The position numbers were made by a program, and so were the translations under genes. Source: a virus. Taken from it: a stretch of 38,780 nucleotides of DNA. Positions 27,791-34,508 of the stretch are shown piece after piece. The DNA is taken from positions 1 through 38,780 of IMG/VR virus record IMGVR_UViG_3300020421_000063; one strand, written 5' to 3'. Position 1 is the first letter of the stretch. Every line of letters starts with the position of its first letter. Below the pieces are notes generated by a model. That model was not told the DNA's origin, ran no database searches, and saw nothing but the letters and a program-made list of their open reading frames with translations.

Positions 27791-28390
27791 TTATCTAAGG
27801 GCAAGTAACCCTGATGCTGGAGTTCCAGCCGCTCCAAGATTAACACTACTACATAGTACACTTAAAAAAGTTCCCGCTGGTACACCAACGAATTTAACTT
27901 CAGTTGAATCACTTGCTAAAGTTAGTGTTATATCACCTGATACTCCAGCGTATAAAGATACTGGGTGTTGAGTGAAATTAGTACTTGGTAATTCTAAATT
28001 AGCGCCCGCTGGAGTATATGTTATTGATCCTGTTATAGCTGGATCTTGAACCCCAAAAGCCTCTGTTAAAGTAGTAGAACTAAATGTAATAGTTTTTCCT
28101 GCTGCAGAATTAGGTCCTTGCGTTACTACAGTTATACTTGCTACTGATCCATCAGCTGCTGAAGTTACTTGATATAAAGCTCCATCTGTAGTTCCTAGTG
28201 CAGTTTTACTTGCTGAACCTGTAAATGTTCCACCATCTGCATAAACAATAGCTGTTAAACTAGCGGGTAGATTAGCTACAGTGCTAGCTAAAGCAGCATT
28301 TGCTATTAATATAGTTTCAGCTTTTAATGTAGAAACTAAAAGAAGATCAATAGCGCTTGTAGTGAAATCACTTTGGTTTTTTTGATACAT
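27791..28390 (-). CDS. Putative structural beta protein, 199 aa
   Basis: After a short helical start (SDFTTSAIDLLLVSTLKAET) the protein is Ala/Gly/Thr/Ser-rich and appears all-beta. The C-terminal region has PVSLYAGVSGDITLTLASDS and EVKFVGVPAGTFLSVLCSSV, a pattern I associate with small virion-surface or decoration proteins encoded near the terminase genes of many phages. There is no signal peptide or enzyme motif. It lies 7 bases after the holin gene. A head decoration or minor structural role is inferred. Confidence 0.68.
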   Translation of the reverse strand: MYQKNQSDFTTSAIDLLLVSTLKAETILIANAALASTVANLPASLTAIVYADGGTFTGSASKTALGTTDGALYQVTSAADGSVASITVVTQGPNSAAGKTITFSSTTLTEAFGVQDPAITGSITYTPAGANLELPSTNFTQHPVSLYAGVSGDITLTLASDSTEVKFVGVPAGTFLSVLCSSVNLGAAGTPASGLLALR

Positions 28391-28396
28391 AATTTT

Positions 28397-28777
28397 TTAT
28401 TTTACTTTGTCTTTAATTTTTTCATACGTTCTTAAACCACCTAATCCTAGCATACCTAACAATACGGTCATTAAATGGTCCATTTGTAAAGCAGGTGGAG
28501 CTTCGGTAGTTTGTGTTATCCATATAAATAAATCTCTAATAACGAAATTATATGCTAATGCTACTCCACATATCCAACCAATAAATGGTCTCCACCCAGC
28601 AACGAATAACGTGCGATGCTGAGCTTCAACTGCATTGATTTTTGTTTGTAATTCTATTAATTTTTCAGGATCTAACTCCTTACCTTTTATTGCTTCTCTT
28701 ATATCCCAAGCCAAGTTTCCAGCAACAGTTTTATTTCCGCTGCCCTTACCTAAAAGACCTAATAATAATTTAAACAT
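28397..28777 (-). CDS. Holin of the 3-TM superfamily
   Basis: A short hydrophobic N-terminus (MFKLLLGLLGKG) is followed by a charged helix (KELDPEKLIELQTKINAVEA). The core then reads GWRPFIGWICGVALAYNFVI (residues 61-80, first TM). A second hydrophobic segment (RDLFIWITQT) and a third (HLMTVLLGMLGLGGLRTYEK, about 101-120) complete the pattern. The GWRPFIGW and GMLGLGGLRTYEK strings are characteristic of the Holin_3TM family that permeabilises the inner membrane at lysis. No endolysin is recognised nearby; the small HExxH protein at 29167 is a possible but unproven lysis partner. The 126-aa length is typical. Confidence 0.88.
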   Translation of the reverse strand: MFKLLLGLLGKGSGNKTVAGNLAWDIREAIKGKELDPEKLIELQTKINAVEAQHRTLFVAGWRPFIGWICGVALAYNFVIRDLFIWITQTTEAPPALQMDHLMTVLLGMLGLGGLRTYEKIKDKVK

Positions 28778-28796
28778 TTAGCCTTTTTTACTAATT

Positions 28797-29150
28797 TTAT
28801 TTTAGGTAACTATCTGGATCTCCAAGATTTTTTATTTTCTTTGCTAATTTTTTACCAGCTCTATATAGATCTCCAGGAGCATCCAGTAAATTATAATTTT
28901 GTGTACGACCTCCATAACTATCTTTAAAAGTTATATTTTTACTAATCTTTTGTCTTGTAGTTTGATTTGAATGATTATGTTTTTTTCCGTCGTTATCGTG
29001 GTGTAATGGACTTTTTGATCCACTTTTTGCTATTGAGTGCTTACTCATCCAAGAACCTCCAAAACTAGTAGCACGATTATCAACCGCGTTAATACCTAGT
29101 AAGTTTTTTCTTTCTTGAGCAGCAGATTCTTTACTTTTTCCGTATCCCAT
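28797..29150 (-). CDS. Small basic His/Lys-rich protein, 117 aa
   Basis: This is a hydrophilic, basic protein with low-complexity segments: KESAAQERKNLLGINAVDNR, then SGSKSPLHHDNDGKKHNHSN and QTTRQKISKN. The C-terminus (YRAGKKLAKKIKNLGDPDSY) carries an amphipathic basic helix. No known domain is recognised. It belongs to a run of small, mostly basic proteins between 28.8 and 32.1 kb and is packed between the holin and a putative peptidase. Confidence 0.65.
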   Translation of the reverse strand: MGYGKSKESAAQERKNLLGINAVDNRATSFGGSWMSKHSIAKSGSKSPLHHDNDGKKHNHSNQTTRQKISKNITFKDSYGGRTQNYNLLDAPGDLYRAGKKLAKKIKNLGDPDSYLK

Positions 29151-29166
29151 TTTATTTGTTTTTATA

Positions 29167-29472
29167 TTATTTTTTATTAGCTTCTATTTCCCACGCTAAG
29201 GCAGGAGAACCTTCTGTTATATTTTTTCTTTTTATTATTTTACCTTCCCAATATATATTTTCATCGTCATAATCTAATCTACCTTCTTTCATTTGTTTAA
29301 GATGGATTTTTTCATGTTCGATTGTTTCTTTTAATTGATTAGGATCTGTAATGTTTTTATTTATTAAAATACTTCCATTTCTATCAGCTTTACCTAAAAC
29401 ACCATCTTCCATATCTATCTTGTATATTGGAGTATTATCTATTTCGTATGGTGGTATTATTTTAAAAGCCAT
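29167..29472 (-). CDS. Small putative zinc metallopeptidase (HEKIH), 101 aa
   Basis: Residues 52-60 read EHEKIHLKQ, giving an HExxH motif (His53, Glu54, His57). RLDYDDENIYWEGKIIKR follows, then a C-terminal LAWEIEANKK with Glu95 or Glu97 as a possible third zinc ligand. I recall this HE..H - DYDD..YWxG - WExEA arrangement from small proteins in other marine phages, where it is usually annotated as a putative peptidase. There is no signal peptide, so it is presumably cytoplasmic or packaged. It starts 1 base after the 51-aa gene ends. Candidate targets are head proteins or host proteins; nothing here decides between them. Confidence 0.75.
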   Translation of the reverse strand: MAFKIIPPYEIDNTPIYKIDMEDGVLGKADRNGSILINKNITDPNQLKETIEHEKIHLKQMKEGRLDYDDENIYWEGKIIKRKNITEGSPALAWEIEANKK

Positions 29473-29473
29473 C

Positions 29474-29629
29474 TTATTTTTTATAAGGAAACATTTTATT
29501 TAATGTGTTTTTTCTTTCTTGACATCCACAAGGGATATTAAGACCATTGGAAACTTTGTCAACAATAGTCTTAATACCTGTTTTTGCAGTAAACTTTTCA
29601 ATAGAATCGCCTAATCCTTGTGATTTCAT
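29474..29629 (-). CDS. 51-aa Cys-containing micro-protein
   Basis: ATG at 29629 to TAA at 29474. The sequence begins MKSQGLGDSIEKFTAKTGIK, then TIVDKVSNGLNIPCGCQERK, and ends NTLNKMFPYKK. The GLGDxIEKFTxxTGIK start, CGCxxR pair and LNxxFPY end form a compact pattern I recall as a widespread tiny phage protein of unknown function. With only two cysteines a full metal site would need a dimer. It is separated by 1 base from the downstream gene, which supports it being real despite its length. Confidence 0.7.
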   Translation of the reverse strand: MKSQGLGDSIEKFTAKTGIKTIVDKVSNGLNIPCGCQERKNTLNKMFPYKK

Positions 29630-29639
29630 TAATCAGTTA

Positions 29640-29987
29640 TTATGCCCACTGAATATCACTCCAATACATTTGAACTGGTGTTGAAGCTTGATCTTTGCCT
29701 AATTGAGCGCTAGCTTTTACGCCGCCTGGATTAGCAGTCATAGCTGATTTTACAGCATCCCCTAATGGAGCGCCAGAGCTATTCGTAGGGTTAACCTGCG
29801 AAGATTCAGATGTACTAGCTGATAAAGTAATAGTATCTTTTCCACTAGGTAGTGCGTTTAAAACAACCTCTAATGTTTGAGCAGCTGTTTGCTTTATTTC
29901 AGTAATAAGATCTACATTAATTAAATGTTTTGTATTTAAGTAACTAGAAGCATTACCTATAACTTTAAATTCTATAAATTTTGCCAT
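29640..29987 (-). CDS. Small hypothetical protein, 115 aa
   Basis: Residues 1-60 have a beta-strand character (MAKFIEFKVIGNASSYLNTK, then LINVDLITEIKQTAAQTLEV and VLNALPSGKDTITLSAST). A Ser/Asn/Gly-rich linker follows, and the end is PVQMYWSDIQWA. No motif is recognised. The gene stands directly behind a 36-base hexamer tandem repeat that forms its leader. Minor structural protein is a guess from composition only. Confidence 0.62.
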   Translation of the reverse strand: MAKFIEFKVIGNASSYLNTKHLINVDLITEIKQTAAQTLEVVLNALPSGKDTITLSASTSESSQVNPTNSSGAPLGDAVKSAMTANPGGVKASAQLGKDQASTPVQMYWSDIQWA

Positions 29988-29991
29988 TTTT

Positions 29992-30027
29992 TGTTTGTGT
30001 TTGTGTTTATGTTTATGTTTGTGTTTT
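29992..30027. repeat. Six-copy hexamer tandem repeat in a gene leader
   Basis: Six adjacent hexamers of the form TGTTT(G/A/T) on the plus strand, or (A/C/T)AAACA on the minus strand, occupy 36 bases. The array ends 5 bases before the ATG of the 115-aa gene, so it forms its ribosome-loading region. The copies vary only at the last base. Confidence 0.9.
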
Positions 30028-30045
30028 GGTTAGATTTATACAGTT

Positions 30046-30465
30046 CTATTCTGTTTTTCTATTTTTTTCTCTTTTAGCTTGTCTAGCTTTTCTGTCTTTA
30101 ACGTTTTTAAGTCTTTTTTGAGCTCTTAATGCTTTTTGAGGATTATTAGACTCTTTAGCTTGCTGTAATTTTTTTTCAGCTCTAGCTTTTGCATTGTCAG
30201 TTCTAGTTGACCTTATTTTATCTCTACCAGTTTGTCTTTTTATTTTCTTTTGTTTTCTGGTATCATCTTCTTTATAACTACTTTTAGTTTCTGCTTTTGT
30301 ATCTTTTATTTTTTTCTTAGTACCTTTGTTATCAGGTTTTACAACAGCAGTGTCTTGTTTAATTTTAGAGTTTTCATCGCCTACAGTATTACCTACCTGA
30401 GCTCCAACTTCTTGATATTTAGAAGGCTTAAAAGGACCTGTTTTATAAAAAGGTTGTTTTTTCAT
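30046..30465 (-). CDS. Highly basic Lys/Arg-rich protein, 139 aa
   Basis: From residue 50 onward the protein is nearly all Lys, Arg, Asp, Glu, Gln and Ala (GTKKKIKDTKAETKSSYKED, RKQKKIKRQTGRDKIRSTRT, then KNVKDRKARQAKREKNRKTE). This charge points to nucleic-acid contact or DNA compaction, but composition alone does not prove it. The start overlaps the previous stop (TAATG). No known domain is recognised. Confidence 0.65.
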   Translation of the reverse strand: MKKQPFYKTGPFKPSKYQEVGAQVGNTVGDENSKIKQDTAVVKPDNKGTKKKIKDTKAETKSSYKEDDTRKQKKIKRQTGRDKIRSTRTDNAKARAEKKLQQAKESNNPQKALRAQKRLKNVKDRKARQAKREKNRKTE

Positions 30466-30788
30466 TATTTTCTTGGTTTTCCACTAGTATGATGTGAATC
30501 AAAAAAATTAGCATCTCCAAACATTTTACCATCATGCTTATGTAATGGAGAATGATGTTTTTTATCATATCTAATATCTTCAGCTAATTTAGATATATGT
30601 TTTTCATCAGCAGTTTGATTTTCATCTTTATATTTACCACCATGTTTTTGATCATTAAGTATATCTCTTTTTAAATAAGAAATATGAGCAGCATCATCTT
30701 TTTCAGCTGAATGTACGTTGTGAGTTGTCACTGGTGTGTGTGAATGTCTTGCATTACCAGTATAATGTCCGTAGTGTCCTTTTTCCAT
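30465..30788 (-). CDS. Histidine-rich small protein, 107 aa
   Basis: I choose the ATG at 30788 (MEKGHYGHYTGNARHSHTPV) over an upstream ATG at 30845. The shorter start begins one base past the upstream gene's stop, whereas the longer one would overlap that gene by 56 bases and add an unrelated hydrophobic stretch. His is frequent throughout, with the densest part near the end (KKHHSPLHKHDGKMF and FFDSHHTSGKPRK). A metal-binding or disordered role is possible. No family is recognised. Confidence 0.65.
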   Translation of the reverse strand: MEKGHYGHYTGNARHSHTPVTTHNVHSAEKDDAAHISYLKRDILNDQKHGGKYKDENQTADEKHISKLAEDIRYDKKHHSPLHKHDGKMFGDANFFDSHHTSGKPRK

Positions 30789-30789
30789 T

Positions 30790-31077
30790 TTATTTTTTCT
30801 TTTTATGTTTATTACAAAAATTTCTAGCAGCTGCAACACTACCAAATCCCCATTTTTTTAAAGCCATAGCTTTTTTAGTTGGCTCTCCTTTGGCATTTTT
30901 CATTGCCCCTGCCATACCTGCAAATCTACAAGCAAAAGAAATTCTTCGTTTTCCTGTACCTGACGTTTGTCTAGAGCCTAATTTTTTTCCAGTTTCTGCA
31001 GTGTATTTCTTACGCATTTTTCTATTTTGTTTTTCGTAAGATTTTTCTGTAATTTTAAAAGGGCTATTTGACGTCAT
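30790..31077 (-). CDS. Small very basic protein with Cys residues, 95 aa
   Basis: Basic throughout: KSYEKQNRKMRKKYTAETGK, KLGSRQTSGTGKRRISFACR, then FAGMAGAMKNAKGEPTKKAM and ALKKWGFGSVAAARNFCNKH, ending KKKK. The KGEPTKKAMALKKWGFGS segment resembles a small cyanophage and marine-phage domain of unknown function, from memory. The net charge is strongly positive. A virion or DNA-binding role is possible but unproven. Confidence 0.68.
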   Translation of the reverse strand: MTSNSPFKITEKSYEKQNRKMRKKYTAETGKKLGSRQTSGTGKRRISFACRFAGMAGAMKNAKGEPTKKAMALKKWGFGSVAAARNFCNKHKKKK

Positions 31078-31094
31078 TAGCTATATTTTAATTA

Positions 31095-31247
31095 TTACTT
31101 CTTTTCTTTAAGTTTTACCCACTTAAATATTGTGTATCCAATAGTTACGAGTAAAAGTATTATTTTTAATGAAACCTCTAATTCAGTCATAGTTATAGCC
31201 AAAGTTATACCATTTATAACTAATAATTTTATATCTGTCATTTCCAT
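31095..31247 (-). CDS. 50-aa single-TM peptide
   Basis: ATG at 31247 to TAA at 31095. The N-terminus is MEMTDIKLLVINGITLAITM. A hydrophobic helix follows (VSLKIILLLVTIGYTIFKWV) and the C-terminus is basic (KLKEKK), giving one membrane span with a cytosolic positive tail. Such peptides occur beside holins as antiholin, spanin or accessory factors, but the role is inferred. Tight spacing (12 bases to the next gene) supports coding. Confidence 0.65.
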   Translation of the reverse strand: MEMTDIKLLVINGITLAITMTELEVSLKIILLLVTIGYTIFKWVKLKEKK

Positions 31248-31260
31248 TTTTAATTTATTA

Positions 31261-31485
31261 CTAACCTAGTTTGCCTTTAGCAATTTGTGTTATAGGTAAT
31301 CTTTTTTGCATAGAAACTTTTGATTGAGGAAATTTAGAAACCTCCATACCCGTTATACCAGCGCTAGAACCACTACCGTGTAATCTACCAGTTTGGTTTA
31401 ATGGACCATCCCATATATGAGATTCACCTACTATACCTACTTTTTTACTTTTGCTTGCTATGTTGTATGCTTTATCTTCGTGCAT
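31261..31485 (-). CDS. Small hypothetical protein, 74 aa
   Basis: The protein is Ser/Gly/Lys-rich with no membrane segment: MHEDKAYNIASKSKKVGIVG, ESHIWDGPLNQTGRLHGSGS, then KFPQSKVSMQKRLPITQIAK. No family is recognised. It is packed between two micro-genes in the accessory strip. Confidence 0.6.
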   Translation of the reverse strand: MHEDKAYNIASKSKKVGIVGESHIWDGPLNQTGRLHGSGSSAGITGMEVSKFPQSKVSMQKRLPITQIAKGKLG

Positions 31486-31490
31486 GATTA

Positions 31491-31601
31491 TTATTTTTTT
31501 ATTGATTTTAAAATTTTGTCAATTTTTAAAGCCTGTGCTTTATGCATGGCTGAAGCTTTTTTTAACTCAGCTGATATTGTTTTTAGTTTTTTAGTATCCA
31601 T
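31491..31601 (-). CDS. 36-aa basic helical micro-peptide
   Basis: ATG at 31601, TAA at 31491. The sequence is MDTKKLKTISAELKKASAMH followed by KAQALKIDKILKSIKK, an amphipathic Lys-rich helix. It lies 4 bases after one gene and 5 bases before another, and its leader is the same A/T-only type as its neighbours. Coding is likely but not proved at this length. Confidence 0.5.
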   Translation of the reverse strand: MDTKKLKTISAELKKASAMHKAQALKIDKILKSIKK

Positions 31602-31605
31602 TATA

Positions 31606-31821
31606 TTATTTTTTACAACCAAAGTTATTAGCGTAGTTAGCCATAGATCTTACCTCACTACTATACTTACCTTTTTTAGCTTTCATTATAGTAGATGCAG
31701 CGGCGCAGGTGCTTTTACCTGGCATGTTTTTTTTAACCCACCTAGTAAATTTACCTTGATTTTTCTTTTTTATTTCAGGAAATGCTTTTTTATAAAACGG
31801 TGAGTTATTAGTAGTCATCAT
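31606..31821 (-). CDS. Small basic protein with two Cys, 71 aa
   Basis: MMTTNNSPFYKKAFPEIKKK, then FTRWVKKNMPGKSTCAAAST and KGKYSSEVRSMANYANNFGC, ending KK. The MANYANNF and Lys-rich helical parts resemble other small basic phage proteins. The start overlaps the upstream gene by 14 bases. A second in-frame Met directly after the first could be the true start. Function unknown. Confidence 0.62.
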   Translation of the reverse strand: MMTTNNSPFYKKAFPEIKKKNQGKFTRWVKKNMPGKSTCAAASTIMKAKKGKYSSEVRSMANYANNFGCKK

Positions 31822-32149
31822 TATATTTTTTTAATGGTTGATTATCTTTATTGTTTTCTACAATACCTAAATTCATAAAAACTTGCTTACTCCTTGGCTC
31901 TCCAAATAAATAATTAATCTGTGATGATTGTTTAACCCCATTTGGCATATTTGTAGAATAAGGATCAGAAGTAGCAGCATCAATATCAAGTGGTCTTGGT
32001 GTATTACTTGGTTGTGTATTATAAGGACCTTTTGTTAAAGCAGTATAACCAGTTTCTTCTATACCTGATATAGTATTAGGGGTAGTTGCACCTATGTTTA
32101 TATTTTCGTAAGGATTTATTTGCATTAATGGTTTTTCATCGTAAGCCAT
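31808..32149 (-). CDS. Hypothetical protein, 113 aa
   Basis: The protein is Asn/Pro/Thr-rich and looks disordered: MAYDEKPLMQINPYENINIG, ATTPNTISGIEETGYTALTK, then PRPLDIDAATSDPYSTNMPN. It ends in a short Lys-rich tail (QPLKKYNDDY). A small virion-interior or accessory protein is possible. No domain recognised. Confidence 0.6.
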   Translation of the reverse strand: MAYDEKPLMQINPYENINIGATTPNTISGIEETGYTALTKGPYNTQPSNTPRPLDIDAATSDPYSTNMPNGVKQSSQINYLFGEPRSKQVFMNLGIVENNKDNQPLKKYNDDY

Positions 32150-32151
32150 AA

Positions 32152-32598
32152 TTATCTATTTTTATCGTTATTAACATTATTTACAGCGGTAATTAAAACT
32201 TTATCTGTATAAGTTTCACCTCGCATTATTTTATTTCTTCTTTTACTCGTAGGCACATCTTCTTCACCTAACATGATTCGGTACATTCTTGCTATTAGTT
32301 GTTTACACTTAAAAGAAACTTTATAGATATGATACTTTTGTGTAGTTCTGTTTCGTTTCCTCCACACCACTATCCAATTGTTTTTTATCATTTTGTTCCA
32401 GCGTCTGTTGTCCCAACTGTAAGCATAAGTACCGATTTTAAAATCCTGCTTTGTAAATAATCCCATACAGTCAAAGTATATTAATAACTCTAAATCTGCA
32501 TCATTTAAATCATTATTTCTACAAGCCCATTTACGAATTAATCTATAATGCTTTAATAAGTTTAATTCTTTTATGTCGCTTGCATTAAATCTTTTCAT
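32152..32598 (-). CDS. Winged-helix-like DNA-binding protein (putative), 148 aa
   Basis: Helices in the first half (LNLLKHYRLIRKWACRNNDL, DADLELLIYFDCMGLFTKQD) are followed by a region reading WDNRRWNKMIKNNWIVVWRK, then RNRTTQKYHIYKVSFKCKQL. This fits a recognition helix plus a beta-hairpin wing, as in MarR-type folds. The protein is very basic. Its ATG overlaps the groES stop by four bases (ATGA), so it is probably co-translated with the chaperonins. It might be a transcription or packaging factor, and a small-terminase role is a further possibility. The fold is my inference. Confidence 0.68.
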   Translation of the reverse strand: MKRFNASDIKELNLLKHYRLIRKWACRNNDLNDADLELLIYFDCMGLFTKQDFKIGTYAYSWDNRRWNKMIKNNWIVVWRKRNRTTQKYHIYKVSFKCKQLIARMYRIMLGEEDVPTSKRRNKIMRGETYTDKVLITAVNNVNNDKNR

Positions 32599-32855
32599 AA
32601 TACAACTACGACATCTTGTAGTTTTATAACAGTATATTTTTCTTTATCAAACTCCACACCGTGACCAGCGTGTTTGTCATAATAAATTACATCGTCTTTT
32701 TTTAAACCTTTTATATCATCACTTATTGAAAAAATAATAGCTTTTTTATACCTTATATCTTCTCTATCTTTTTCTATAAGTAATAAACCACCTTTACTTT
32801 TATCTGTAGTAATTTTTTCAGGTTTTATTATAATATTATTACCTATCGCTTTCAT
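32595..32855 (-). CDS. groES: Phage co-chaperonin GroES (Cpn10)
   Basis: The 86-residue protein begins MKAIGNNIIIKPEKITTDKS, with the strand of the Cpn10 core. The mobile-loop region contains KGGLLL (Gly22-Leu26), the equivalent of the GGIVL tripeptide with which GroES docks on GroEL. KKDDVIYYDKHAGHGVEFDK, then EKYTVIKLQDVVVVL, give the GD-type turn and the C-terminal strand. The roof hairpin (KHAGHGVEF) is His-rich. The start lies within the groEL gene (17-base overlap), so the order is groEL then groES. The family is clear; the native partner is inferred to be the phage GroEL. Confidence 0.93.
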   Translation of the reverse strand: MKAIGNNIIIKPEKITTDKSKGGLLLIEKDREDIRYKKAIIFSISDDIKGLKKDDVIYYDKHAGHGVEFDKEKYTVIKLQDVVVVL

Positions 32856-34410
32856 TAATTCTTAAATTATTAATTACACAATCGGTTGATAATATCGTTG
32901 TTGCCACTGAAGCCGCATTACGCAAAGCGCTTTTAGTAACGAGTAAAGGATCTATAATTCCAGATTTAATCATATTTACCATATTTCCTGTAACCACATC
33001 AAGACCTTTTCCCTTTAATCTAGGTAATAACTCGTCATCATATAAAATACCAGCATTATCTAAAATAACCTTAAAAGGCGATCTTATCGCATTAAGCAAT
33101 GCTTGTTCACTAGTGTTTTTACTTTTAACGTATTGTGAAGCATTTAAAAGAGCAATTCCACCTCCTGGAACTATTCCTTCTTTTATTGCGGCTTTTGTGG
33201 CACAAATTGCATCTTCTACTCTATCAGTCTTTTCTTTTAACTCTATATCAGAATTAGCACCTACTTTAACTATAGCTATTTTAGCTGATAATCTAGCAAG
33301 TCTTTTTTCTAATCTTATAAGGTTACCAGGATTTTGTTTTTTAGTTAAATCTTTTTTAATACTATCTATTATACTTTCAATTTCATCAGATGGCTCACCA
33401 ACTTGTAAAATTGTTTCAGCTTCTGTTGTACTTGACTTTAAACATTCACCTAAAAATTCTGGTTTAATTAAATCCATGTCATCTCCAAGATCTTCATTTA
33501 TAACCGTAGCTCCGGTTAATAAAGCTAGATCATCAAGTGTTTCTCTTTTATTAACACCGAATGTTGGAGCATTTATAATATTTACTTTTATATTACCTTT
33601 AGTTTTATTCATAGCTAAAGTAGCAGCCACTTGTGGTTCTACATCTGCTATTATAAGTAAAGGTAAATTTTTCTTTATAACATATTCTAATACTGATTGA
33701 ATCTGTCTTATATTTTCTACAGGTGATTCAATAATTAAAACTACTGGATTTTCTAATTCACAACTTTTCTTTTCATGATTAGTTATAAAATGTGGATTAG
33801 ATGAACCTTTTTCATATTGAACACCGTCTACTACTTCTACTATTGTTTCAGGTAAATCTGATTGTTCCATCATAACTATACCTGTTTGACCAACAGCTCT
33901 GAAAGCATCACCAATAATTTTACCTAATTTAGAATCATTATTAGTAGATATAGTTGCTATTTGATCAATCATATCTCCTTTTATAGAAACACTGTGTTTT
34001 TCTATATATTCAATAACTTTTTCAGTAGCAATATTTATACCATCTTTTAACTGTCTTGAAGTAACATCTTTATTATTTTTTGTTAACTCCCTAGCTTCCT
34101 GTAATATTGCATGTGCTAAAACTGTAGCTGTTGTGGTTCCATCGCCTGCTTCGTTTACTGTTTTACGTGCTGCTTCTTTTAAAAGTGTAGCACCCATATT
34201 TTCTACTGGATCTAATAAAACTATTGAATTAGCAACAGTAACCCCATCTTTTGTTATAATAGGTTTACCGTTACCATCTTCTAATAATACACACTTACCG
34301 CTAGCTCCTAAAGTGGAGCTAACAGCTTGTGTAAGTTTATTTATTCCTTTAAATACTTGATCTTGAGCTTCTTGCCCAAAATTAAGATTCTTGACTATTA
34401 AGTCTGACAT
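32839..34410 (-). CDS. groEL: Phage chaperonin GroEL (Cpn60)
   Basis: At 523 residues it is a near full-length group I chaperonin. The ATP site is intact: ITKDG (Asp55), GDGTTT (89-94) and the catalytic Asp400 in RVEDAICATKAAIKEG, with PGGGIALL after it. The apical domain is divergent: the segment matching E. coli GYLSPYF is GSSNPHF (202-208), and helix positions matching Leu234, Leu259, Val263 and Val264 read Gln, Ala, Ala and Met. These E. coli residues bind substrate and GroES. The Gly-Gly-Met C-terminal tail is missing. The 17-base overlap with groES implies coupled translation. It probably folds phage virion proteins. Alignment was by eye. Confidence 0.96.
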   Translation of the reverse strand: MSDLIVKNLNFGQEAQDQVFKGINKLTQAVSSTLGASGKCVLLEDGNGKPIITKDGVTVANSIVLLDPVENMGATLLKEAARKTVNEAGDGTTTATVLAHAILQEARELTKNNKDVTSRQLKDGINIATEKVIEYIEKHSVSIKGDMIDQIATISTNNDSKLGKIIGDAFRAVGQTGIVMMEQSDLPETIVEVVDGVQYEKGSSNPHFITNHEKKSCELENPVVLIIESPVENIRQIQSVLEYVIKKNLPLLIIADVEPQVAATLAMNKTKGNIKVNIINAPTFGVNKRETLDDLALLTGATVINEDLGDDMDLIKPEFLGECLKSSTTEAETILQVGEPSDEIESIIDSIKKDLTKKQNPGNLIRLEKRLARLSAKIAIVKVGANSDIELKEKTDRVEDAICATKAAIKEGIVPGGGIALLNASQYVKSKNTSEQALLNAIRSPFKVILDNAGILYDDELLPRLKGKGLDVVTGNMVNMIKSGIIDPLLVTKSALRNAASVATTILSTDCVINNLRINESDR

Positions 34411-34422
34411 ATTATATTAAAT

Positions 34423-34506
34423 TTAATTTGATTTATAGTAGTACCATAATATAGAAAACCATAGACATATACATGCCATCATACTGATTGTATCTATAAA
34501 ATGCAT
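34423..34506 (-). CDS. Possible 27-aa membrane peptide
   Basis: ATG at 34506, TAA at 34423, reading MHFIDTISMMACICLWFSIL then WYYYKSN. It would be a single hydrophobic helix with a polar C-terminal end. It starts 2 bases past the stop of the 95-aa gene and ends 12 bases before groEL. The packing suggests real coding, but at 27 codons chance is a fair alternative. Confidence 0.4.
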   Translation of the reverse strand: MHFIDTISMMACICLWFSILWYYYKSN

Positions 34507-34508
34507 CA

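Noticed and set aside
30465-30845. Longer start at 30845 for the His-rich gene
   Set aside because: It would overlap the upstream gene by 56 bases and add an unrelated hydrophobic stretch; the ATG at 30788 directly follows the upstream stop.
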